Assembly (NCBI GenBank): GCA_963402885.1
Contig: OY727096.1
Location: forward strand, 27,633,820-27,697,819
Source of the DNA: Antedon bifida
Lineage: Eukaryota > Echinodermata > Crinoidea > Comatulida > Antedonidae
DNA length: 64,000 nucleotides
Direction of reading: 5' to 3'
Below, one piece after another: positions 43,201-54,023 of this stretch. The position numbers and the translations under genes were made by a program. Each line of letters begins with the position of its first letter. Position 1 is the first letter of the stretch. Under the pieces are notes generated by a model, which searched no databases, was not told where the DNA came from, and saw only the letters and a list, made by a program, of their open reading frames with translations.

Positions 43201-43474
43201 TATTTATCGTTATGGCTAACGATATATAAGCAGATTGGCTTAATCAATTTATCATTACAATCAATATACTGTTGCAAATTGATTAATTCAAAATCATACC
43301 TGTTAAGTCGTAAAATTTTTCTGTTTTTAAAAGTGCAGAAATGGCGAATACTACCCACTGGATAGCGAAATCTATCCCAACACTCCAGGCCAAAATATTG
43401 CCATCCAATGTACCCTTTCCAGGCGTAGAATTACTACTCGTAACATCGTTTTCAACATCAAATAATGTTTCCAT
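40213..43474 (-). CDS. DUF1295/steroid-reductase-like membrane protein, copy A
   Basis: This is a polytopic membrane protein of the DUF1295 group, related to steroid 5-alpha-reductase and isoprenylcysteine methyltransferase folds. The substrate is unknown; reduction of a lipid is only an inference from the family. Exons: 43300-43474, 42785-42890, 42050-42153, 41580-41752, 40213-40497 (280 residues). Several hydrophobic segments are visible (WVVFAISALL, TFILLAVLSLVL, IFATLVPTLML, WSIWLIGFLMET). The C-terminal exon carries the diagnostic WSISRHPNYFGEIVLW and SGIPILERQGMTKWG blocks, the cofactor-binding end shared with sterol reductases. The start METLFDVE at 43474 is the first ATG in frame; the frame is open upstream but without ATG. 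The tail KVPVLIPFIGMKK is basic. The gene is convergent with MINDY4 and arranged in tandem with copy B. Confidence 0.85.
42290..42540. repeat. purine-rich tract, DUF1295 copy A intron 2
   Basis: About 250 bases dominated by A/G with loose GGATGGATAAAGGGATGAAT-like units between exons 2 and 3. Low complexity, no coding signal. Confidence 0.55.
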
Positions 43475-44952
43475 ATTTATCGTGAATACAAGGAACAACA
43501 GAAACACCTACACTGTAGCACCTAAAGACAGAAACTGAACGACAAAATACTAGAGAATTCCACACATACACGACGTATACATGTGATACTCTTTTAGTTA
43601 CATAAGGTTCAACAGCAGCTTACATAACAATAACATTGCAGATGACACGACCGGAAGTAAATTACGGATCAGTTGTATCCAGGTACTAGTTTATAGTTGA
43701 AAGTTCATACTGTATTTTATATATTTATTACGTAATATAGCGGGCGAACTCAGTCTCTCAAAGTTGCGTTAATGCATATGTAACTGTTATTTTTTTCTTT
43801 TACAAATCAATGTAAACAAGTAATTAAAAAAATTCCCAACATTTTATTTTAAACATTTCAGTCAGTTTTAGCATGGATATAGTTCCATGGTTTTAGGTTG
43901 TTTTCCAATCTTATTAGCAGCGAATCTTATTTTTAGTTGAGGCATTTTATTTTGTCATTTGAAAAAAATGTAATTATAACATTGTACTCATTGTAAAAGT
44001 CATAGGAAATCAAAAGTAAAAGAAATGGTAGGCCTATAATTAAAATACCAAACACAAATTTAAAGTAGATATTCCAAAGAGTGAAGAAGAAAAGGTTAGC
44101 AAAGAAACACAAATCCATGTTATTTATATGAATCAACATTATAAAGGGTTTCAGTTTATTCATTCATATATATATTCAACAGAAGTATAATAACAATAAT
44201 ATATAATATAATATATAAGGGTTTACAATCAAATTTTATTTAAAATTCTGATTTTTATTTGTAAAAAATGTTAATATATCAAATTGCAAATTGGTTGAAT
44301 TGAATGTTATAAAAGTTATAGAAACATGATATACATAGAAAACCTTTAATTGGTATATATTTTGTACCCCTACACAGTATCTACCATGGAATAAACTCCA
44401 TGGTATCTACACACTTCTGAGCATTGGTTTGGACCATGGATAACCAGGGCATGATTGTACAAACTTGGGGTGGATGAATTGATAAAATTTATGAAATTGT
44501 ACTTTTTACAATAAAAATTTAAATATGATATTTTCCTCCAATGAAAAATAAAACTTTTTTCACTTTGACCACAAATTTGGATCTAAACAAAATTTATTTA
44601 CCTGAAAATACTGTAATTTAAAGCAAAAAATAGTATAATTTGCTGTTTGTCAAGTGAAAACATTATTTTTATGATTAAAGTTATTAAAATTACAAAATGG
44701 TCTATTCAAAGTCTGATTTTATTAATCTTCATTTTTCATGTTTTTGGGGGACAATATATCTTTAAGGTTTACATGTTCCCATAAAAACTCTCCAATGTCT
44801 CAGTAAGATTGGCATGTAACTATGACCAATAAAATTATTAAAAAAAGTTACATTTTATATATTGTTAATTAGTACATTTCTCAAAAATAAATTATTTCAA
44901 TAAACTTTTTCATCATTATCCTTGAGATTATTTCTTAATTTGGTCGTCATTG
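43475..44952. other. spacer between the two DUF1295 genes; no gene seen
   Basis: AT-rich, with a MITE family 2 copy at 44527-44766. The promoter of copy A should lie near 43475-43800; no clear core element was recognised. Confidence 0.6.
44527..44766. mobile_element. MITE family 2, copy 3
   Basis: Contains ACTGTAATTTAAAGCAAAAA in the middle and ends TTTTTGGGGGACAATATATC. The left end (GATATTTTCCTCC) is diverged. It is downstream of DUF1295 copy B. Confidence 0.6.
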
Positions 44953-47343
44953 TTATTTTTTAAAGAAAGGAAATAAAACAGGAACGTTCTTCAAATACTC
45001 CAGATATCTAGGATCACTTCCGTATCTCTTCATTCCCTGTCGCTCAAGAATCGGAATTCCGGAGACTCTCGTCAGCAAGAACCACACAAAGAACGGAGAA
45101 ATGACGCTAACGTGTTGCCAACCACTCATGACGGACGAAGCAGACAAGTACATCCCACTCCAAAGTAAAATTTCTCCCAAATAATTTGGATGTCGAGATA
45201 CACTCCACAAACCGGAGTCTATAAATTTTCCCTGAAACAAAAACAATTATACATTAAACAAATGCAATGGATCTCTGAATATATCTTGAATTTTTCATTT
45301 CAAGAATGTGGAAACCTATTGTAATGAAACTGCTCAACTGATTTTGTGTTATACACTACTCTATTTCTTCGAGACTATATCATTTATTTCAATATTTATA
45401 TAATGCATACTTGCATGCAACCTAATCGTTGTATTTGTTTTTATAGCAACCAATCAAAATTGTGTATTTGTATCCATCTTCCTAATGTATTTATAGCAAC
45501 CAATCAAAATTGTGTATTTGTATCCATCTTCCTAATGTATTTATACCAACCAATCAAAATTGTTTATTTGTATTCATCTACCTAATATGTATTTATAGCA
45601 TCCAATCAAAATTGTGTATTTTTATCCATCCATCTACCTAATGTATTTATAGCAACCAATGAAATTGTTATGGGTTTTAAATAACCAATCAACTAACTGC
45701 ATTGTCAGGATCTGCCCTGAACACAGATTTTTGGCGATCAGCTAATGTTTCTAGTAAAAATCCTGCACCCCACAAGCCCCATCCAATATAATCTCTTATT
45801 CCAATAACTTTATCTTCCTTCTCCAAATTTAGAATAAGTGTTGGCAACAAAGTTGCTAAAATCCATAAAGCTGAAAAAAAAAATAGAAAAAAACCTTAGG
45901 AATCAAAGGCGCAAGGTAGTAATAATAATAATGTAGATTTTCATAGTGCCAAATCCGCTCATGGCGCTCTCCCAAGTCAAAGAAAAGCGAGAAAGAGGAT
46001 TAACAAGTTGAACATATGTGTTTTGAGCTGTGATTTAAATGCTGCCAGAGTTTCTACGGATTGGTCGAATATAATGTGGTAGGCCATTCCAGATTATTGG
46101 AGCAACAGTAGAAAAAGCTGTTGAACCCCATTGGTTTTGTGGTCGTTGTTCTGCGCTGGTGACATGGAGGCAAACCCATGGCAAAGGATCAATTGGAAAG
46201 CTAACATTCGTAGATCTTCTGCAAAAAGATACATTTCACTGAAAAGAATGGAGGTCCATCGGAAGATTCTAGATAAAAAGATAGATAGATATCATGATAT
46301 CATCTTATTTGCATACTTTTTAACTTGCTAACTATCGGCATTTCTTTGTCAATTTAAAATATAAAGCCATCGAATGTAAATATCAAACTTTATGTGACAA
46401 AAAATTTATCAAACTATGATAGTGTAGACAAAGCTTTACAAGGTATGTGAAATGTTACTACCTTGCACAGTCCAATATATGAAGAATACTTTAGGGTTTC
46501 CTCTGACTTTGTTGAACCGACTGTCCCCACCAGCAGCCATTACCCTTGAGAACAAGTAGCCTCCGAGTCTGTTTAAGAAATGAATGATCAAAAGGAATAC
46601 TTTTTCAATAGTATTATACTACCTTGTTCCTTCACCATAAACGAAATTATTTTCATATAAGACCTTCTAATTATGGGTGGAGTTTGGTAGCCGAGTAGTT
46701 AGGACACTTGACTGTCATACAGAGAGACCCAGGTTTGTGTTTTTTTCATTGTATGAACCTTGTTATGGCCCACTCGGCTCATTGTTGGATGATGTTGAAA
46801 TAATAATTATTCTCATATGTACCTGAGACCCCAGGTGACAACCATACCAGTTTGAACTTTCTGTCTGAGGTGATAGTGGCCGCCCCATCTCAAACTCTGC
46901 ACAGCCAATAAAGCAAATGTACCACTACCTGAAAGCATACATGTTGATAAGAATGCAAGAATTTAAGGGAAATTGAGTGTGATTTTATTTCCATTAAAAA
47001 ATAGAATAGTAAATAATAGAATTGTTTACTTAAGTTTGTTCTTTCCTACTGTCCTTGTTGTTAACTGTTTTTGTAAATCACAGGTTGCCCTGGGATTGTT
47101 GTGATGTTGTTTTATACCGAATAAATAAAAATTAAATAGAAAAAAAATATTCATGCACAACCGCTCCAAAACAAAGATATAACTCATTGTAAAAAATTAT
47201 ACCTAGGCCTGCCTACCTACTAAATCATAAAATTTTTCTGTCTTCAAGGTAGCAGCAACGGCAAACATTACCCACTGTATACCTAGGTCGAGTGCGGCAC
47301 ATCTGACAAGGTTGGCTGTAGGCCTACTCATTGAACTTCCCAT
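44953..47343 (-). CDS. DUF1295/steroid-reductase-like membrane protein, copy B
   Basis: This is a tandem paralogue of the gene at 40213-43474, with the same five-exon structure and the same intron phases (1, 2, 1, 0). Exons: 47217-47343, 46823-46928, 46462-46568, 45698-45870, 44953-45231 (263 residues). Exons 2 and 4 have exactly the same lengths as in copy A (106 and 173 bases). The N-terminus is shorter (MGSSMSRPTANLVRC), then LDLGIQWVMFAVAATLKTEK aligns with copy A. The last exon has WSVSRHPNYLGEILLW, SGIPILERQGMKRYG and a basic KK end that resembles an ER-retention tail. The function is not known from sequence. Head-to-head with the small gene starting at 49305. Confidence 0.85.
45440..45665. 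repeat. 50-bp tandem repeat, DUF1295 copy B intron 4
   Basis: Unit of about 50 bases starting ATAGCAACCAATCAAAATTG, with CCATCTTCCTAATGTATTT, repeated about 4.5 times with increasing divergence. Each copy has a CCAATCA box-like motif. Confidence 0.85.
45915..46265. repeat. dispersed repeat, DUF1295 copy B intron 3
   Basis: Contains the block GGCCATTCCAGATTATTGG and AGTAGAAAAAGCTGTTGAAC, a wording I associate with common invertebrate SINE/LINE tails. Any reading frame here is incidental. Confidence 0.35.
46381..46436. mobile_element. MITE family 1, copy 5 (short)
   Basis: Only the two outer arms remain: TATCAAACTTTATGTGACAA and AAACTATGATAGTGTAGACA, then AAGCTT and TA. The centre is deleted. 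Confidence 0.55.
46688..46750 (+). repeat. degenerate tRNA-like SINE head
   Basis: A box TAGCCGAGTAGTTAGG, anticodon-like CTGTCAT and a weakened B box (AGGTTTGTG), then a T tract. In DUF1295 copy B intron 2. Confidence 0.4.
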
Positions 47344-49304
47344 CTTGTTTCTATATAATATCGTTATCTATCTATCTATCAATCACAAGACCTATAACAC
47401 AAAAAGAAATGACATTAAAGGTAACAAAAAATACATGCACACTGTATGCTATAGGCCCTAGGCTATTAGAAGTGACATGATGATTTCTATGCCCTATCTT
47501 AAAACTGCGTTGACTATGTTACGGGCAAAAGAAATTGAAGAAAGAAAGACTGTCTGTCCCCAATTTAAAATTGATAAGTCTAGGCCTAGGCCTAGCCCTA
47601 CTTTTTATTAAGCGAAAAGCTGCACAACCAAACAGAGCAGCTACTAGTACTAAGGCTAGGCTAGTCCTAGCTATATAACCTTATGTAATCTAGCTAGGCC
47701 TAGTATTAGTAATAAGGCCTATTTAGTATCAATTAAGCTGTCCATGGATTAAAGAATGCTGTCCAAGTAGCCTAGCTAGCTAGCTAGGCTAGGCCAATAC
47801 TCCACCAGCAGGCCACAGGGAGAGGGGGCAGGCTAGCCTAGCCTAGGCCACTTACTTTTTCTTAACTTTCTGTAATAATTTTGGGTCAGTTATTACAGGG
47901 AGTTGTCCCTCAGTGCAGTGCCTATTTATTATATAAAACGAATCTCCTATAAAATGCCAATAAATAAACAGATATAGGATAGGCTAGGCCTAGGCGGCCT
48001 TATATAAAGAGAAATTTCCAGGTACGCGGTACGTCGGTAGTAGAATAGAGGGCGCTCTGGTTCTTTTTTACTTTTAATTTATTTAATTTGTCGATAATAT
48101 AAAGTCGACACACGTCTACTACAACCAATACATACAACGAGAAGTGATTGGATACAAGTTTTATCTCTAATTATGCTTACATCAGTATTCCACAGATTGT
48201 ATTGTGTAGGATAATCGAATCCAGTTCGCTTTTGGATGTTCCATCCTGTTTGTTTTTACACCCAGGCAAAAGATTGGATAAAATAAGATGCATACAAATA
48301 AGGCCATACTAGTAAGTAGTCATGTAGTAGTAATTCATTTGAGAAATCATTATATTAGCTGGCTTCTTTGAGCAAATTGAAATATTTTTCCTTTATGAGA
48401 TTCATCACTATTTTCTTCATTTACAACACTTCATTTGTTATGGTTGATATACTTTAAAATTAAATAATAAATATATTTCATTGAAACATATGTTTTGGTT
48501 AATTTTTGTACTTTCTTAGTTTTTTTCTTACTTATCTCCTCATATCATGTTACAATTTATTAGAGTTTAAGTTTTATATATTCATTGAGCACAATGAATG
48601 TACCCGATGCAAATTGGCCTTTTACAGTTAAATAACAATTGTTGGTTTTTTATGGTTGACTGCTTCAAGCTGTTACTGCATTCCCGGTACCCAAGTGAAA
48701 GATTAAACTTGAAAGCACTCTAAAATACCTGTGTAAAAATATATGTTAATGTTTTAAAGGTGCATTGAGAGCTTGCTTATATGCGCTATATAAGAATGAA
48801 CTATTATTATTATTATTATCCAGGGGCGGATCCAGGCTTTCTGAAAGGGGGATGAAAATATAGATGGTCGGAAATGGCACTCTCACTTTATTTTAAATGT
48901 ATTAAATGATATTTTAGATATAAAAACTGAGGTAGGCCTACTAGCCTATTATAAAAAGGTGACATTTTCCCCTATATTTTGAGCAGAGGCAGATCCAGTC
49001 TTTTGATAAAGAGGTGGGAGGTGGGAGGGGGGGCACAATCATCATCAATCACCAAGTCCTTGAGACACAGCTACCCTCCCCCCCACCAATTTAAGTGGTT
49101 ATTTAATAAAGGTCTATTTTCTGTTTAAAACTACAGTATAAAATGCATAAATAGATAAAAGATTATCTACTAAAAAATTACCAAATATCTTTAATTATAA
49201 TTATTATTAAAATGTTGCTAAAAATTGATAATAAAAGCACGCCCACATCGGCCGACGTATGTCTATTTTTTACCTTCCGGGACGACATCTGTCGGAGCTC
49301 AATA
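47344..49304. other. divergent intergenic region with CTAGGCCTAG clusters
   Basis: Promoters of DUF1295 copy B and the small gene should lie here. Dense AGGCCTAG/GCTAGGC motifs occur at about 47455-48000. A fragment with a hAT-like end CAGGGGCGGATCCAGG starts at 48821. (TTA)n lies at about 48803-48819. Confidence 0.65.
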
Positions 49305-52300
49305 ATGGCGTCTTCAAATTTTGTATTAGGTACAGTACAGTAGTTGTATTATTATTATTATTGACATTTCATAGAATAGAGTGAATGACACCTACCAAAG
49401 AAAGGATATGGATCCCCTTTTACCAAATTTGTCAATTCATTTCATTGATTCATTGAGGTTTTGTTATGTAGGCTACTGTAGGCCTACACAAAGGGTGAAT
49501 GACGCAGACTAACCGCGATAAGTTCACATCAACGTATCTCCCTGGGTAATATCTTCATTTTTAGTTTATGGGTATGTGACATTACTCTTGATAAAGGCAT
49601 AACTTTGATATTTGTGAGTAAATACTGTATATTTTTTATTTCAAAATAACGTATGGTAGTTAGGCCTATGAATGAATGATTAAAACAAGAGTAAGTTAGG
49701 TATTCAATACATATTTACCAAGATTTTTTTAATGTGTGACACTCCACCATTTGGTTGGGGATGGTTGGTGCTGCTACATCTACTAGAGAGAAGAGGGCCA
49801 GCCGAATGTGCACGTAATGACCAAGATGACAACAACATGTCATGTCTTTCAGATAAAACAATTTTAAAACATGCTAATTTTATAGGGGTCATTACTGTAT
49901 TTGAAAGCTAAAACATGAATCCTGCTGAACTTGTATTGGCGCATCAAAATAGCATGTCAAAAAGAATAGCAAATAAAAGAAAATAACATATCATATGCAC
50001 GAACACCGAATGAAACAATATATAGACCTTTTTTAAAACTTTTTATTGTGCAAAAACTTAGAGTAGGTGGGTACTAAAGTAGGCTTCCCTAGTTAGGCCT
50101 CCCGGGTTAGGCCTCCCAGGCTAGGCCTCTGTATTGGTGGTACTTTACTGTGTAACATATTGTATTCAATCATGTGAAAGAGATAAAGAAACATGGTTGG
50201 TTATTGACAGGAGTGTACACAAAAAATGACAATCAATGCTTGAGTCAAAATAAGCAAAACCTAAACAACAAAAAGTGTCAAATTTTTGGAAAACACAATA
50301 AAATGTATGTGTATATATGCATACACTATTATAAACATTTACAGGCATTAGAAGAAATTCTAAACCAGCCGGTGATACTGAAAACAAATAAATTATGAAA
50401 AAAACTTATGAGAAAATCTGTGAGAATTGAGATTCAAACCTTCTGCTTGATTTAAATACAGCTGTCTTATTAACCATTAGACCACTGGGGCTTTCTCGGC
50501 AACGTGGTTCAGATATTTCAAAATGTAGGCCTATTAATGCATTTGTAATTTTTATATTCTAAATGTTTATGGCCCGAGCGATAATGAGGATCATAAATTA
50601 TGCTATGTTTACTACACCTAATACAAAAATGAACATTTTTTTTTAATGAATGAACTGCCATACATCCCACATGTTATCAATGAGTGTGCTTTATTCATTC
50701 ATTAAAAAATAATTTAACTACAGTTACTAGTTGTGGCTTATAATCTGTGATTTAGAAATTAGAAAATCTACTGTACTTTAAATACAAATATAAAAGTTAC
50801 TACAGTAACAACATTTTAAACAAAAACAGTATTTATATATATTTATGTCCCACCAATGTGTTTTCAATTTAATTGAAAGCATGTACTGTGTCTTTGTATA
50901 AAACAAGCAATCAGTTCTGTCTACACTATTAAACTTTATGTGACAAACCAAGTGTGATGTGCCCAAATATGGTAGTGATTTGCCCAAATATAGTAGTGAT
51001 ACAGTATAGACATCAGGTCCATATATGGGCACATCACATAAAGTTTGTTAGTGTAGACATTACTTAGATCTCCAACAATTAGTTACACATAATCACATGT
51101 ATACATAGTGTTTAGATTTTGTCAAAGTATTGTTGAACAAATATCTGTCATCCCAATATAAGTGCTACTGTAGACCAATCCTTAATATCATCTCATCCAT
51201 GGTGCACTTGGATCGTGTGCTCTCCCTACAGTTGATAGTCAAACGATCAGTTGAGTCATAGGTATAAATTTAAAACTGTGAAATCTTATAAATAGTTAAG
51301 TAATGTTTCTAATAATAATATTTGTAGTAAGTTACAATAGTATTTAACTTAAAACATTTAACTACTGTAATGTTGTTGAAAATTGATTGAATAGCAAAAA
51401 CTATTTTTGTACTCCTTTTTTGTGGAAAAAGAGTTGAATGGAAATTTAATTTACAAATCCTTATTTCTTGCCAATAAACATATATTTCTATTATCCATTT
51501 CACATCTGCAATAAGTAAGTTGTTCCCGAATAGTCGAAATGGCCCGAGAACAGGCACGCGACTGTCAAGCATGTCTGCAGGCAGCCATTAACAAATAATA
51601 AATGTTCCAAAGAATTGTTAGGGTTAAATTTCATACCCGAGTAGGTTACACATTAGATTTTTATTCTTCTAGGCCACCAACCATGCTATATAGTCATCAC
51701 CACTTTGTTCAGAAACAGAGCCATACCGTTTGAAGACCCTTATGGAGGTCCAATTGAAGAACAGGTGAGGTTAATATGATTTTTAAAAATTTCACTAATT
51801 TTTACCTGCAAAACAATCACATATCTGATTTACTATGAACATGCAATACATATAATAAATATTTGGATCATTTTTTTAGTGTTATTTAAGGAACATAACC
51901 AATTGTGAAGTAGTAGCTGCTGGTATTGGTTTTCCTTTAAAAGGGCTACATTTCGGTCATGGCGGAGATGATCCAAATAGACGACCACCTGGACGAGGCA
52001 AAGAACCAAATAATTTACCACCAGATCTAACCCTTCTGATATTGCTTCTGATATTGTAAGTGTAATGTATCCAGGCTTGTACATTGGGTTGTAAATGGGG
52101 AAGAAGAGGGAAATGGAAGGCTACTCTACAGTATGTACCTATAGTATGTATTGTCAAATTTTCCTGTATACAGTGTTTCAGAAGGCTCCGATTACATACT
52201 TTTCCTTTGGTGTGCTAATGCTACATGGTTTTTATTTACCTGTGATCATGCCACATGCAGTGGCATAACGCAGAGGCGTGGCCCCTAGTTTAGGAAACCT

Positions 52301-52843
52301 AAGTGGCTCTCCAAGTTCCAACGCTGGAGGCCTTGGGCGTTTTAGCCTATTCGGCATATTTTAATGCCTGTTTTCTCCTCTGGGCACTGCTCAGGGGCCC
52401 CTGGGTTGTGCCAGTGAACGTTCGTAGCCGTTACGCCACTGGCCACATGAGCATTTATGAAAAAAAAACGCATATTTAAAAATATTTAATATAATCATTA
52501 CTTCTCAATGATTGGAAGTAGCTTAAAATTGACTTTAAATTAAACTTACAGGTTAAACATCAGCTACTATATCTATGTAACCAACACCAGTTCTTCCGAT
52601 TAATTGGAATAAAAGGAAAACATTTTAACATGGTAAGTTAATGTATTTATAATTTTGTTTATAAATCTATTTACAAATGTTGCCATTTAAAGATTTGGTT
52701 ATCTGGAACATCTAAAAAATCTAACAACTTTTTACCCAGGGATCTTGAGTTTTAAATACTTTATTGTTTTGTTTTTACAGTTTGTTGAAGATGGAGGTGC
52801 CTTATTTTGCCAGAGTGCAAAACAATCAGTTAGAAAAAGTTAG
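49305..52843 (+). CDS. small unrecognised protein, four exons (86 aa)
   Basis: I do not recognise this family. Exons: 49305-49329, 51673-51764, 52552-52632, 52781-52843. The joins have good splice signals (TTAG/GTACAG, TTCTTCTAG/GC, CAG/GTGAGG, ACAG/GTT, ATG/GTAAGT, TTTTTACAG/TTT) and keep one frame. The start MASSNFVLG sits in a good context (aataATGG). Residues such as LFRNRAIPFEDPYGGPIEE and IGIKGKHFNMFVEDGG look like real globular protein; no signal peptide or membrane segment is visible in this form. A polyadenylation signal AATAAA at 53160-53165 closes the transcript, which supports a short gene. An additional in-frame exon may lie at 51880-52055 (separate entry). Head-to-head with DUF1295 copy B, about 2 kb apart. 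Confidence 0.65.
50428..50505 (-). repeat. tRNA-like SINE head
   Basis: Minus strand: CCAGTGGTCTAATGGTTA (A box) and GGTTTGAATCTC (B box), 35-40 bases apart. In intron 1 of the small gene. Confidence 0.45.
50914..51062. mobile_element. MITE family 1, copy 6
   Basis: Left arm TTCTGTCTACACTATTAAAC, right arm AAAGTTTGTTAGTGTAGACA. The block TGCCCAAATATGGTAGTGAT is partly duplicated inside. Confidence 0.7.
51880..52055 (+). CDS. possible cassette exon giving a membrane-anchored isoform
   Basis: This is a 176-base open stretch between exons 2 and 3 of the small gene. It has a strong acceptor (TTTTTTTAG) and a consensus donor (ATATT/GTAAGT). It follows exon 2 in phase 0 and encodes a polar segment with RRPPGRGKEPNNLPPD, then a run of Leu/Ile. 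Its length is not a multiple of three, so exon 3 (52552-) would be read in another frame: LLNISYYIYVTNTSSSD then stop. The joined hydrophobic run is long enough for one transmembrane helix. Whether it is alternative, constitutive or spurious cannot be settled without transcripts. Confidence 0.4.
52258..52441. mobile_element. hAT-type MITE with perfect 8-bp target duplication
   Basis: Inverted ends CAGTGGCATAACG and CGTTACGCCACTG. The 8 bases GCCACATG stand on both sides (52250-52257 and 52442-52449). CAGTGGCGTAAC-type ends and 8-bp duplications are diagnostic of hAT transposons. 184 bases, non-coding, in intron 2 of the small gene. Confidence 0.92.
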
Positions 52844-53717
52844 CATAAATACCTGTATCATTGTCTGGACCTAGAACCTGCCAATCGTGTGAGGAAGTGC
52901 ATGAATTAACAAGACTTAGTTCCATAACTCCCTATTAGGAAAAGTACCCTTTTGTGGAAGAAAGAACCTCTCTGTAAAAATATTGGCTACAAGCTTGATG
53001 ATGTCATATAGAGGTACTATTCATATACATTGAGTTTGATTTTGGCAATTATTGTCAAGTCATCCGACTAAATTTCTGTTACAAATAATCTTCTTTTAGT
53101 TTATGGTTGTCATGAAATCGTTTGTAAGTAACCGGATGACTTGGATAAATAACTACCTCAATAAAGCTGATTTTTAAAATGTAGAATGCATCCTTTGATT
53201 CACTGTGCTCCTACTTGTTTGTGCTTGACCTGTACCAGTATTGTCTATTGTGCCTACCATATAGTACCTAGAACTGTGTCTATAATTTTACGAAACTTGT
53301 GCTATATTTATAGACATATCTGGTGCTTAAAATTAATTGTTTACTTTCACTCATGACGATTTTCCAGATGAAATGTAATCAAATTAATTTACCTGTTAAT
53401 TACGTAAACTTGTTGAATTTTCGACTTAAAGTGAATAACTTTGATATTACTGTGATATGGCAAATTTAAATTTAGAATATTTTGACCCTCATTTTTTGTG
53501 TTTCAAGGATTTTATTTAAATTATGTTGAAATAAAAATACAGGGCAGAGGCCTACTGTATAAATGCAATTGTGTTAATGTTATTTATTAGTTACTTTTTA
53601 ACAGCCATTAGTATATATTATATAACACCTAAATAGATTCCTGTCATTTGATTCGATGATTGTGGGTCACACACAATAAAAAATAAGTGCCCTATTATTA
53701 CACTCACATAGGGTGGT

Positions 53718-54023
53718 GTGTATTCGTATTTTTGTCGGCGGAAGACCATACAGCGCAACCTATTAACAGCAATGCTTTGCATATGCTCCCGCGAGAGTGC
53801 GAGTGCGTATTACTATTTGTCGGTGGAAGACCGGAACTACGCAACCTCCCTTAACAACATCTCTGGTTGTAATTTTGCTCTGTTGAGTGACGATGAAATT
53901 ACTAAATTATATGTTGATGCAGACCCAAATATGCGGTCAGTACGCTATATAAATGTAAATACCTTCTTTAGATGTTATAAAAAAACAAATAGGTATCCTA
54001 GGCCTATCTTTCATTCAATCTGA
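53718..54023 (+). other. coding-like open frame, unrecognised
   Basis: This 101-codon open frame opens with GTG; the first ATG is at about 53772. The middle (LSVEDRNYATSLNNISGC and ALLSDDEITKLYVDADPN) has protein-like composition, and a GTCAGT donor follows DPNMR. Its first 110 bases contain an internal repeat (GTCGGCGGAAGACC and GTCGGTGGAAGACC), which argues for a transposon fragment. No family recognised. Confidence 0.2.

Noticed and set aside
46131..46331. 66-codon plus frame
   Set aside because: Lies in a dispersed repeat within an intron of DUF1295 copy B on the opposite strand; no conserved motif.
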